Positions 1 to 5,828 of a stretch of 11,919 nucleotides of DNA are shown here, piece by piece. Position 1 is the stretch's first letter; each line of letters begins with the position of its first letter. The translations under genes and the position numbers were made by a program. A model generated the notes under the pieces. That model made no database searches and had not been told where the DNA came from. It saw nothing but the letters and a program-made list of their open reading frames with translations. The stretch is from JBMNOI01 sp050942995. GTDB taxonomy: Bacteria; Chloroflexota; Anaerolineae; UBA1429. The stretch spans positions 1 to 11,919 of the forward strand of contig JBMNOI010000117.1 in the NCBI GenBank assembly GCA_050942995.1. Direction: 5' to 3'.

Positions 1-549
1 GAGCCCTATGGTCCGCTGACGCCCAAAGAGGCCGAGGATATATTCGCCGAGCAGATCGCCGCCCTGGTCGAAGGGGGCATCGATCTGGTGCTGGCCGAGA
101 CCCATTACGACGCCGATGAGATGAGCCGTGTTTTGCGCGCCGCCCGACAGGTGTGCGATCTGCCCGTATTCTGTACCTATGCCTGCGATCCCCGGGGACG
201 CACCATGATGGGCCTGCGCGCCGCCGATGCCGCCCGTCGCGCTGCGGAAGAGGGCGCCGACGCCGTGGGCGCCAACTGTGGCCAGGGGCCCGCCGCGGTT
301 CGGGCGGCGCTGGCCGATATGCAAGGGATTACCGATCTGCCTCTGGTGGCCCAGGCCAACGCCGGCATCCCGCGACTGGCCGGTAGCGGCGCCGGTAGCG
401 GAACCGCCGTCTGGGATGTGACGCCGGAGCAGATGGCCGAACATGCGCGTGAATTCTACGCTCTGGGCGCCCGCGTTATCGGCGGATGCTGTGGCGCCAT
501 GCCCGAACATATCGCCGCCATGGCCGCCGCGCTGCGCGCCATAGGGTGA
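1..549 (+). CDS. Homocysteine S-methyltransferase family protein, 5' end outside window
   Basis: This is the C-terminal 182 residues of a Zn-dependent homocysteine S-methyltransferase, the family of the MetH N-terminal domain and BHMT, which passes a methyl group to the thiol of homocysteine. The frame is open from base 1 and ends at TGA. The three zinc cysteines are visible: one in GANCG (Cys93 of the visible part) and the pair in GGCCG (Cys163-Cys164). The segment RGRTMMGLR and the closing VTPEQMAEHAREF block match the next gene residue for residue. By alignment with that gene, about 115 residues, including the DGAMGT region, lie upstream of the window. The gap to the next gene is 77 bases on the same strand, so the two are probably co-transcribed. 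The family is clear. The true methyl donor (methylcobalamin protein, S-methylmethionine or another) cannot be told from the sequence. Confidence 0.9.
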   Translation, partial: EPYGPLTPKEAEDIFAEQIAALVEGGIDLVLAETHYDADEMSRVLRAARQVCDLPVFCTYACDPRGRTMMGLRAADAARRAAEEGADAVGANCGQGPAAVRAALADMQGITDLPLVAQANAGIPRLAGSGAGSGTAVWDVTPEQMAEHAREFYALGARVIGGCCGAMPEHIAAMAAALRAIG

Positions 550-626
550 TCGTCCGCAGGCAGCCGGTGCCCCTGCGTGCCGTTTTTGCCATTCGATATC
601 TGTATCTATGCTGTAAGGAGCCGTTC

Positions 627-1505
627 ATGAGCCGTGATCTGTTGACCGTGCTGGGCCGGGGTGATCTCATCGTGGGCGATGGCGCCATGGGCACCATGTT
701 GCAATCGCTCGGGCTGCCCGCCGGCGCCCTGCCCGAAGCCTGGAACGCCGATAACCCCGATGCGGTGCGTCAGGTGCACCGCGCCTATCTCGACGCGGGC
801 GCCATGTTCCTCACCACCAATACCTTTGGCGGCAACCGACCGCGCCTGACCGAGGGGGGCCTGGCCGATCGTGCCGACGATCTGAATCGTTTGGGCGCCG
901 AGCTGGCCCGCAGCGTGGCGGGAGACGCCGCCTGGGTGGCCGGCTCCATCGGCCCCACAGGACAGTTGATGGAGCCCTACGGCCCGCTGACGGTGCAAGA
1001 GGCCGAGGCGATCTTTGCCGGGCAGGCCGGGGCTCTGGCCAGAGGCGGCGCCGATTTTATCAAGATCGAGACCCAGCACGATATCGAAGAGGCCTGCGCG
1101 GCCATTCGTGCGGCCAAAGCGGCGACGGGGCTTCCCGTGTTCTGCTCCTTTGCCTTTAACGTCCGCGGGCGCACCATGATGGGGCTGCGTCCCGAGGACG
1201 CCGTGCAGCGCGCCATCGAGGCCGGCGCCGACGTGGTCGGTGCCAACTGTGGCGACGGGCCTGCCGCCGTTGTGGCCGCGCTGGAGGCCATGCGTCAGGT
1301 TACCGATCTGCCCCTCATGGCCCAGTCCAACGCCGGCATCCCGCAGATGGGCCATGGGGCCGGGGATACGCTCTGGGATGTGACGCCGGAGCAGATGGCC
1401 GAACATGCCCGCGAATTCGTCGCTCTGGGCGCTCGTGTGCTTGCCGGATGTTGCGGCACCGGGCCGGCGTTCATCGCCGCCATGCGCGCGGCGCTGGTGG
1501 GCTAG
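627..1505 (+). CDS. Homocysteine S-methyltransferase family protein (second tandem copy)
   Basis: A complete 292-residue single-domain homocysteine S-methyltransferase. It has the N-terminal VGDGAMGTML motif (residues 16-25), NTFGGNRPRL (65-74), a GSIGPTG turn (106-112), and the zinc ligands Cys208 (GANCG) and Cys275-Cys276 (AGCCG). The fold is the TIM-barrel Hcy-binding domain seen at the N terminus of MetH, here without any folate, cobalamin or activation domain. It would therefore need a separate methyl donor or corrinoid protein. The start is ATG 627, six bases after AAGGAG at 615-620; the frame stays open further upstream to 486, but that part overlaps the previous gene and lacks family similarity. 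It closely resembles the gene just upstream, so the pair is a tandem duplication, and the copies may differ in methyl donor. The stop is TAG. Confidence 0.93.
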   Translation: MSRDLLTVLGRGDLIVGDGAMGTMLQSLGLPAGALPEAWNADNPDAVRQVHRAYLDAGAMFLTTNTFGGNRPRLTEGGLADRADDLNRLGAELARSVAGDAAWVAGSIGPTGQLMEPYGPLTVQEAEAIFAGQAGALARGGADFIKIETQHDIEEACAAIRAAKAATGLPVFCSFAFNVRGRTMMGLRPEDAVQRAIEAGADVVGANCGDGPAAVVAALEAMRQVTDLPLMAQSNAGIPQMGHGAGDTLWDVTPEQMAEHAREFVALGARVLAGCCGTGPAFIAAMRAALVG

Positions 1506-1540
1506 AGGGAGGCTCCTGCCCCGATCGGTGTATTCTCCGC

Positions 1541-1571
1541 TCCCTCTCCCGTATACGGGTGAGAGGTGAGG
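1541..1571. repeat. Inverted repeat of the CCCTCTCCC / GAGAGG dispersed type
   Basis: The core CCCGTATACGGG (1548-1559) is a perfect palindrome. It is flanked by CTCT and AGAG, which pair around a two-base bulge, and then by GTGAGGG. No T tract follows on either strand, so it is a poor terminator. Elements built as CCCTCTCCC-spacer-GGGAGAGGG are commonly scattered between genes in many GC-rich bacteria. This looks like a degenerate copy, lying between the methyltransferase pair and the aminotransferase. Confidence 0.45.
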
Positions 1572-1640
1572 GCTCTGACATCCGTATACCGTGTCGAACC
1601 GTTGCGATTCCGAGACAGGCGCAAAGGAGGCGCATAGATC

Positions 1641-2918
1641 ATGGGCGATAAGGATCGGCTGGCCATCGATGGAGGAACACCGGTGCGAGCCACGCCCCTG
1701 CAGGGCGGATTCCACGGCTCGTCCGAGATCGACGAGGAAGAGTACGACGCCGTATTCAATGTCCTTCGCAAAAAACGCCTGTTTCGCTATCTGGACGAGG
1801 GCGAGGAGGAGTCAGAGGCGGCGCGGGTGGAGGCCTGGTATCGTGAGCGACTGGGGCGACGCTACGCTCTGGCGGTCAACTCGGGTACGGCGTCGCTGAT
1901 CTGCGCCATGTACGGCGTGGATGCCGGGCCGGGCGATGAGGTCATCATTCCCGCCTACACCTTTGTCGCCACGGCGGCGGCCGTCATCGCCGCCGGCGCC
2001 GTGCCCGTCATCGCCGAGGTCGACGCCTCGCTGAACATGGACCCTGACGACCTGGAGAGTAAGATCACGTCCTACACCAAAGCGATCATCCCGGTGCACA
2101 TGCGCGGCGTGCCCGCCCGTATGGACGAGATCCTGGCGGTGGCGAAAAAGTACGAGCTACCGGTGGTGGAGGATGTGGCCCAGTCCAACGGCGGCTACTA
2201 CAAGGGGCGGCCTCTGGGCTCTATCGGCGATGTGGGCTGTTTCAGCTTTCAACAGTACAAGGTGGTCACCTCGGGAGAGGGCGGCTTGATGGCCACCGAC
2301 GACGAGATGATCTATGATCGTGCCCGCATGGAGCACGATAGCGCCGCCCGCTTCTGGGAGGGCAAAGATAGCCGTCGGTACGATTTCGTCCTCTCGGGCG
2401 CCAACTATCGCATTTCCGAGCTGTCGGCGGCCCTCTTCTGGGCGCAACGCGAGCGGTTGGAGCCCATCCTGGCGCAGTGTCGCGCCGTCAAGGCGCGCAT
2501 CGTGGCGGGACTGGCCGACGTGCCCGGCATCACCCTGCAGGACGTGCCCGATCCCGAGGGGGATTGCGGCATCACCTGCACGATGTTCCTGCCCCGGGCC
2601 GATCTGGCCGCATCCTTTAGCCGGGCGCTCAACGCCGAGAATATTCGCTGCGGTACGGTATACGACAACACCATCGCCGACCGGCACATCTATGCCAACT
2701 GGCCCTTCATGATGAGCGGCATGGCCGACGAGCGCCGGGCGCCCTGGAAGAGCCCCTGGTACAAGGGGGAGGTGCGCGGCTACTCGCCCGCCCAGTGCCC
2801 CCGCTCGCTGGACTATCTGGGGCGGGCGGTGATGATCTCCATCGACCAGCGCTTTACCCTGGAGGATGTCGATCTGGTGGTCGAGGCGGTACGGAAGGTA
2901 GCGGCGGCACTATTGTAG
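1641..2918 (+). CDS. DegT/DnrJ/EryC1/StrS family PLP-dependent aminotransferase
   Basis: A 425-residue fold-type I aminotransferase of the DegT/DnrJ/EryC1/StrS family. These enzymes usually transaminate keto- or inosose-type sugars for surface polysaccharides, amino sugars or antibiotics, with Glu or Gln as donor. Visible marks are the N-terminal LAIDGGTPVR segment (7-16), NSGTASL (80-86) for the cofactor phosphate, PAYTFVATAAAV (104-115), VVEDVAQSNGG (175-185) with Asp178 facing the pyridine nitrogen, and the Schiff-base Lys207 in FQQYKVVTSGEGG. The start is ATG 1641 with AAAGGAGG at 1623-1630. The stop is TAG, followed by a strong terminator. No sugar nucleotidyltransferase, dehydratase or glycosyltransferase lies nearby, so the substrate cannot be inferred. 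It may equally be a glutamine:scyllo-inosose-type or a 3-amino-sugar aminotransferase. Confidence 0.93.
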   Translation: MGDKDRLAIDGGTPVRATPLQGGFHGSSEIDEEEYDAVFNVLRKKRLFRYLDEGEEESEAARVEAWYRERLGRRYALAVNSGTASLICAMYGVDAGPGDEVIIPAYTFVATAAAVIAAGAVPVIAEVDASLNMDPDDLESKITSYTKAIIPVHMRGVPARMDEILAVAKKYELPVVEDVAQSNGGYYKGRPLGSIGDVGCFSFQQYKVVTSGEGGLMATDDEMIYDRARMEHDSAARFWEGKDSRRYDFVLSGANYRISELSAALFWAQRERLEPILAQCRAVKARIVAGLADVPGITLQDVPDPEGDCGITCTMFLPRADLAASFSRALNAENIRCGTVYDNTIADRHIYANWPFMMSGMADERRAPWKSPWYKGEVRGYSPAQCPRSLDYLGRAVMISIDQRFTLEDVDLVVEAVRKVAAALL

Positions 2919-2943
2919 AATCGATTCATTCCGCCAGTCTGAG

Positions 2944-2985
2944 ACGGCGCTCCCTGTGAAGCATCCACAGGGAGCGCCGTTTTTT
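2944..2985 (+). terminator. Strong intrinsic terminator after the aminotransferase
   Basis: A perfect 15-bp stem (2944-2958 with 2966-2980) has a seven-base loop, AAGCATC, and runs straight into six T (2980-2985). It begins 25 bases after the aminotransferase stop and separates the metabolic genes on the left from the non-coding region and secretion locus on the right. Confidence 0.93.
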
Positions 2986-3153
2986 ACAAGGCCACTCTAA
3001 TTAGTTATAATTGTATTTTAATGTTATCTAGTACGGCAGCCTGTGTCCTGATGTTGATAAGGATGTTGCCGACCATTTTATGGAAATTCTAATAGATCAG
3101 AGACTAAATATTAACCTGGTTTTTATTTTTGTGTTGTAAAATAAATGTGGCGT
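2986..3153. other. AT-rich non-coding block
   Basis: About 170 bases that are strikingly AT-rich compared with everything around them. There is no plausible reading frame. A TAAAAT hexamer at 3137-3142 could act as a plus-strand -10 element for the secretion locus, but no good -35 lies at the usual distance. The block may be a promoter or regulatory region, or a scar of inserted DNA. Confidence 0.5.
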
Positions 3154-3269
3154 AAAAAGGACAGTGGCGCGCTCTCGCGCGCTCGAGCTCAGGAGTGCCC
3201 CAAAGAAGAGGCCCCGACCGGCTGCCACCGGTCGAGGCCGTGCACTGAGACGGGTTATGTCCTTTGTGC
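3154..3269 (-). ncRNA. Candidate structured small RNA, family not recognised
   Basis: The segment folds as a closed unit. An 8-bp outer stem pairs 3156-3163 with 3258-3265. Inside lie a GCGCGC-TCTC-GCGCGC hairpin (3167-3182), a CTCA/TGAG plus GTGC/GCAC stem with a three-base bulge (3188-3198 with 3242-3249), and an inner hairpin with GGCC pairs (3210-3213 with 3236-3239) and GACCGG/CCGGTC arms (3216-3221 with 3228-3233). On the minus strand the 3' arm of the outer stem ends in CCTTTTT, which resembles a terminator. A perfect extended -10, TGGTATAAT, sits just upstream (3276-3284). That favours a transcript of about 116 bases read leftward. It does not match the SRP, tmRNA, RNase P or 6S motifs that I know. 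The fold is solid; the strand and function are inference. It could instead be part of a plus-strand leader. Confidence 0.5.
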
Positions 3270-3275
3270 ATCCTC

Positions 3276-3284
3276 ATTATACCA
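3276..3284 (-). promoter_or_regulatory. Extended -10 promoter element for the candidate small RNA
   Basis: On the minus strand this reads TGGTATAAT, an exact TGn plus TATAAT extended -10. A start near 3267-3269 would put the first transcribed bases right before the outer stem of the folded segment. The -35 region (TTCCTT or TCCTTG around 3299-3305) is weak, as is usual for extended -10 promoters. Confidence 0.55.
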
Positions 3285-3307
3285 CAAATGAGAATGCGCA
3301 AGGAATC

Positions 3308-3403
3308 GGCGCGTCACACGCGCCGGGGGGTCTCGGTGGGCACGGCAGGCCTCGGGGGCACAAAGGAGGTGGGGACCCCGGTAACGGATCCGAACGAGTG
3401 CCC
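3308..3403 (+). other. GC-rich structured leader upstream of the secretion locus
   Basis: No gene is visible here. A GGCGCG-TCACA-CGCGCC hairpin (3308-3324) is followed by a G-rich run. GGGGTC (3327-3332) can pair with GACCCC (3374-3379), and GGGCAC (3338-3343, or a second copy at 3356-3361) with GTGCCC (3398-3403). Those two helices interleave, so a pseudoknot is possible; a simple local GGGGACCCC fold is an alternative. The segment ends about 60 bases before the first secreted-protein gene, so it may be a 5' leader with a regulatory role. I do not recognise a known riboswitch. Confidence 0.35.
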
Positions 3404-3446
3404 GGTCAGCACATGTGGTTGACAGGCTGACAAGACAACAAACATG

Positions 3447-3452
3447 AAGGAG
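3447..3452 (+). promoter_or_regulatory. Shine-Dalgarno site that decides the start at 3461
   Basis: AAGGAG lies only two bases before a GTG at 3455 but eight bases before the ATG at 3461. The spacing favours ATG 3461, which also gives a signal peptide that lines up without gaps with the paralogue downstream. Confidence 0.8.
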
Positions 3453-3460
3453 ATGTGAAC

Positions 3461-3850
3461 ATGTTGCGCATTCTCGGAATCCTGGCTGTCGTCGCCATCA
3501 TCGCCTCCGCCGTATTCGCCTCAGCCGCCGGACTCACCGTGCAGGGTGGGTCTATTCAGGCCGGTGTGGACGGAGCTCTCTGGTGCGATCCCGATGGCGT
3601 TCGAGTCACGGGATGGGGGCTGGAGACCGATGACTCGACAGTCTATTCTGTAACAATTGGGGATATCAATTCCGCCTGTGTAGGCAACAAAATTCATGTG
3701 CGACTGCAAGATGCCAATGGTAATTGGCTGGGTAATAAAGTCACTGGCGAGGTGACCGGAAGCACATTCAAGGCCTCCTTCAACAACCCCAGGCCCAGTG
3801 CTGCTGCGATTGAGAAGCTCCTTGTCTGGATCGACGGCCCAAATCCGTAA
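3461..3850 (+). CDS. Small secreted protein, SipW-dependent (TasA/camelysin-like) type
   Basis: A 129-residue exported protein. Residues 5-23 form a hydrophobic signal segment ending in SAVFASAAG. It is followed by LTVQGGSIQAG (25-35), a motif shared by three proteins of this locus. Two cysteines (Cys42 and Cys73) are placed much as in the next gene and could form a disulfide. The rest is short, beta-rich and ends without an anchor or sorting signal. Small proteins with this signal region next to an ER-type signal peptidase are typical of SipW substrates, which build extracellular fibres or matrix. That role is inferred from the neighbour four hundred bases downstream. Its base composition is less GC-rich than its neighbours. 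The stop is TAA. I cannot name the mature domain. Confidence 0.8.
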   Translation: MLRILGILAVVAIIASAVFASAAGLTVQGGSIQAGVDGALWCDPDGVRVTGWGLETDDSTVYSVTIGDINSACVGNKIHVRLQDANGNWLGNKVTGEVTGSTFKASFNNPRPSAAAIEKLLVWIDGPNP

Positions 3851-3954
3851 CAGGGCATCTATCAGAAGCATCAACAGGAGCGCTTCGGCTATTGCTCATA
3901 TCAAGATCGGGATAGGCGATATCGGAATAACCTTCACTGATCAGGAGAATACAT

Positions 3955-4356
3955 ATGATTCGTACTCTGGGAGCCCTGGTCATTATCGCTATCATCATCT
4001 CCGCCGTCTACGCCTCGGCCGCCGGGCTCGCCGTCAGTGGCGGCACGATACAGGCGGGCGTGTCGTCGAACCTCATCTGTCAGCCCGATGGCGATCCCAT
4101 CGACCTGCAATGGACGGTCGGCTGGGATTCGACCCTCGGCGTCTTTACCACGACGCAGGCCGTGGTTGGCAACATCCATTCCGATTGCGCGGGCAAACAG
4201 ATGATGCTGGTAGTGCACACCGTAGACGAGGACTTGGTCCAGCCTGCTCAGCCGATCGGCGATATCGTCCAGGGCGGAAGGGGCTCGGTGACCTTTTCCT
4301 TTGACGCCATCCCCGCCAAAGCCGTAAAGCTCGCCCACGTGTCCATTGCGGACTAG
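3955..4356 (+). CDS. Small secreted protein, paralogue of the preceding gene
   Basis: A 133-residue protein starting at ATG 3955, with AGGAGA at 3943-3948. Its first 46 residues align without gaps with the gene at 3461: the signal segment ends in SAVYASAAG, then LAVSGGTIQAG (25-35), Cys42 and the following PDG. The second cysteine is Cys78, in IHSDCAGK where the paralogue has INSACVGNK. The mature part has diverged but keeps the same beta-strand pattern and length. It ends 32 bases before the signal peptidase start, so the two very probably share a message. By context it is a substrate of that peptidase and part of a cell-surface or matrix structure. The mature region also recalls Ig-like secreted domains, so an adhesin or pilin-like part is possible. 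Confidence 0.82.
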   Translation: MIRTLGALVIIAIIISAVYASAAGLAVSGGTIQAGVSSNLICQPDGDPIDLQWTVGWDSTLGVFTTTQAVVGNIHSDCAGKQMMLVVHTVDEDLVQPAQPIGDIVQGGRGSVTFSFDAIPAKAVKLAHVSIAD

Positions 4357-4370
4357 CAAGCGCGGGCGTG

Positions 4371-4375
4371 GGAGG
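4371..4375 (+). promoter_or_regulatory. Shine-Dalgarno site favouring the start at 4389
   Basis: GGAGG lies 13 bases before ATG 4389. An alternative in-frame GTG at 4368 precedes this site and has no ribosome binding site of its own, so ATG 4389 is the better start although the spacing is long. Confidence 0.55.
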
Positions 4376-4388
4376 CCTCGATAAGCCC

Positions 4389-5660
4389 ATGTCCTTCATC
4401 GCCAAGCTCGCCGGCCTGGTCGCCGCCCCGGTCTGGTTTCTGTTCCTGCGGCCGGCGGCGCTGGGCGGTCCGGCCTCGTATATCATCGTCAGCGGCTCCA
4501 GTATGCGGCCCACGCTGGAGGACGGTGACCTGGTGGTGGTGCGTCGCCAACCCACCTATGCCGTGGGTGACGTGGTGGCCTTTCGTACCGACCAGGGCAA
4601 CGTCATCCACCGCATCGTCGGTGGCTCGCCCGAGGAGGGCTATCTGCTTCAGGGCGATAATCGCGACTATGCGGACGAGTGGCGCCCCCGGGTGGAGGAT
4701 GTGCTGGGCCGCCGGTGGCTGCACCTGCCGTCGGGCGGCAGAGCGCTGCCCTCACTGCGACAACCCTATTTCATGGCCGCGTTGACCGGAGGTCTCGCTT
4801 TGATCGTACTGGACAAACCCGCTCAAAAGACGCGCCGCAAAGCAGGGCGTATGGTGCGCCGGCCCAACGTGGATCGATCCATGGCCCTGCTTTCCATGGA
4901 GGGGCTGATGGGGTTGGCCGTCGTTCTGGGCTTTCTCTGCCTGATCTTCATCGGCGGTGCCTGGTACGCCTACCGTCAGCCCGAGTACGGCGTATCTCAG
5001 GTGGAGCGGGAGATCTATCGCCACCACGGCGCCTTTTCCTATACCGTCTTGATGCAACCCTCGGACCTTTACCCCGACGGCGCCGTCGGGCCGTTTTCGG
5101 CCTCGTCGGGCGCTGCTGATGACGGCGCCGAGGGCGCTGCGCCGCCCGCCCCCTTTGAGGGAGCAAGCGCATCCGCCAGAGTGTGGGTCGACTTTGCGCG
5201 GATAAACGCCGAGATCGGCGCCCTCGAAGAGGCGCTGGGCGACATGCTGGGAAGCTACAGTCTGACGATCGTTCCCACAGTCAGTGTGCGAGGCCGTGTG
5301 GGCGATCACGAGGTGGACGAGACCTTTTCACCCGAGTTCGGCCTGGAGCTGGGATCGCGCCTGGTCACGTTCGATAGCGAACTGGAGCGCACCGAGGGCC
5401 GGAGCATCACCGAATCGATCGCCCGCCCCGGAGAGATCACGCTGGGCGGCTACAGTGTGCCGGTTGTTACGGCGCGTCGCGCGACGGTGACGGGGGCCGT
5501 TGTGTGTGGCGTGCTGGCGCTGGCCATCGCCCTGGCCCTGTTCTACGGCCCCGGACGCAGCGAGGCCGGTCGCATCCGCCTGCTGCACGGCTCGGCGCTG
5601 GTCTCGGTGACCCACGCCGACATCGAGAGTAGCCACCAGGTGGAGGTGAGCACGATATAG
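4389..5660 (+). CDS. ER-type (SipW-like) signal peptidase I fused to a DUF5305-like domain
   Basis: A 423-residue membrane protein. Residues 1-30 hold an N-terminal membrane segment. The S26 peptidase core follows: SGSSMRPTLEDGD (35-47) with the nucleophile Ser38, VIHRIVGG (72-79) with His74 where LepB-type enzymes have Lys, and LQGDNRDY (87-94) with Asp90. This Ser-His-Asp set marks the eukaryote/archaea/SipW branch. A short helix or membrane stretch lies at 129-141. A second half begins with a transmembrane segment (about 172-195). It continues with HGAFSYTVLMQPSDLYPDG (213-231) and IVPTVSVRGRV (294-304), and a third membrane helix (about 366-386), a layout like DUF5305 proteins. It sits between its likely substrates and would cleave their ASAAG sites outside the membrane. 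TAG ends it at 5660, but coding sequence seems to continue in frame. The peptidase call is firm; DUF5305 is from memory of the family pattern. Confidence 0.85.
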   Translation: MSFIAKLAGLVAAPVWFLFLRPAALGGPASYIIVSGSSMRPTLEDGDLVVVRRQPTYAVGDVVAFRTDQGNVIHRIVGGSPEEGYLLQGDNRDYADEWRPRVEDVLGRRWLHLPSGGRALPSLRQPYFMAALTGGLALIVLDKPAQKTRRKAGRMVRRPNVDRSMALLSMEGLMGLAVVLGFLCLIFIGGAWYAYRQPEYGVSQVEREIYRHHGAFSYTVLMQPSDLYPDGAVGPFSASSGAADDGAEGAAPPAPFEGASASARVWVDFARINAEIGALEEALGDMLGSYSLTIVPTVSVRGRVGDHEVDETFSPEFGLELGSRLVTFDSELERTEGRSITESIARPGEITLGGYSVPVVTARRATVTGAVVCGVLALAIALALFYGPGRSEAGRIRLLHGSALVSVTHADIESSHQVEVSTI

Positions 5661-5828
5661 GACCTGCTGCGGGTGGCCAAACGCACCGGGCAGGTGATTC
5701 TGCATACACCGGCCGGACCGGGCAAACATCTGTTTTTCATCCATGATGGCGCCGTCGTCTATCGCTACACGGCCGCCGACGGACCTGCGGAGGAGTCCCC
5801 ATGTTGCGACGAGCCCTCCTCTCGCTGA
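5661..5828 (+). pseudogene. In-frame continuation of the signal peptidase/DUF5305 gene beyond a TAG
   Basis: After the TAG at 5658-5660 the same frame stays open for 55 codons to TGA 5826-5828. The translation, DLLRVAKRTGQVILHTPAGP and then a segment with LFFIHDGAVVYRYT, has the character of the cytoplasmic C-terminal end of DUF5305 proteins. There a DLvrvA helix follows the V-E-V-S segment, and a strand with Y-R-Y closes the domain. One base change (GAG or CAG to TAG) would account for the stop. With the tail restored, the gene would overlap the next start (ATG 5801) by 28 bases, a normal operon arrangement. The stop may be a real mutation, a sequence error or a readthrough site. Confidence 0.65.

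Noticed and set aside
606..1715. Long open frame on the minus strand (369 codons) opposite the second methyltransferase
   Set aside because: It lies entirely over a well-supported gene and its flanks, has Gly/His/Arg-rich shadow composition and no ribosome binding site. High GC leaves such frames open by chance.
3164..3430. Possible 88-codon gene before the secretion locus
   Set aside because: It is Arg/Gly-rich and spans strong RNA stems, with no ribosome binding site. The base pairing explains the region better than coding does.
3419..3447. TTGACA at 3419-3424 as a -35 box for the first secreted-protein gene
   Set aside because: At 17 bases downstream the sequence is ACATGA, not a usable -10, and a start there would leave almost no leader.
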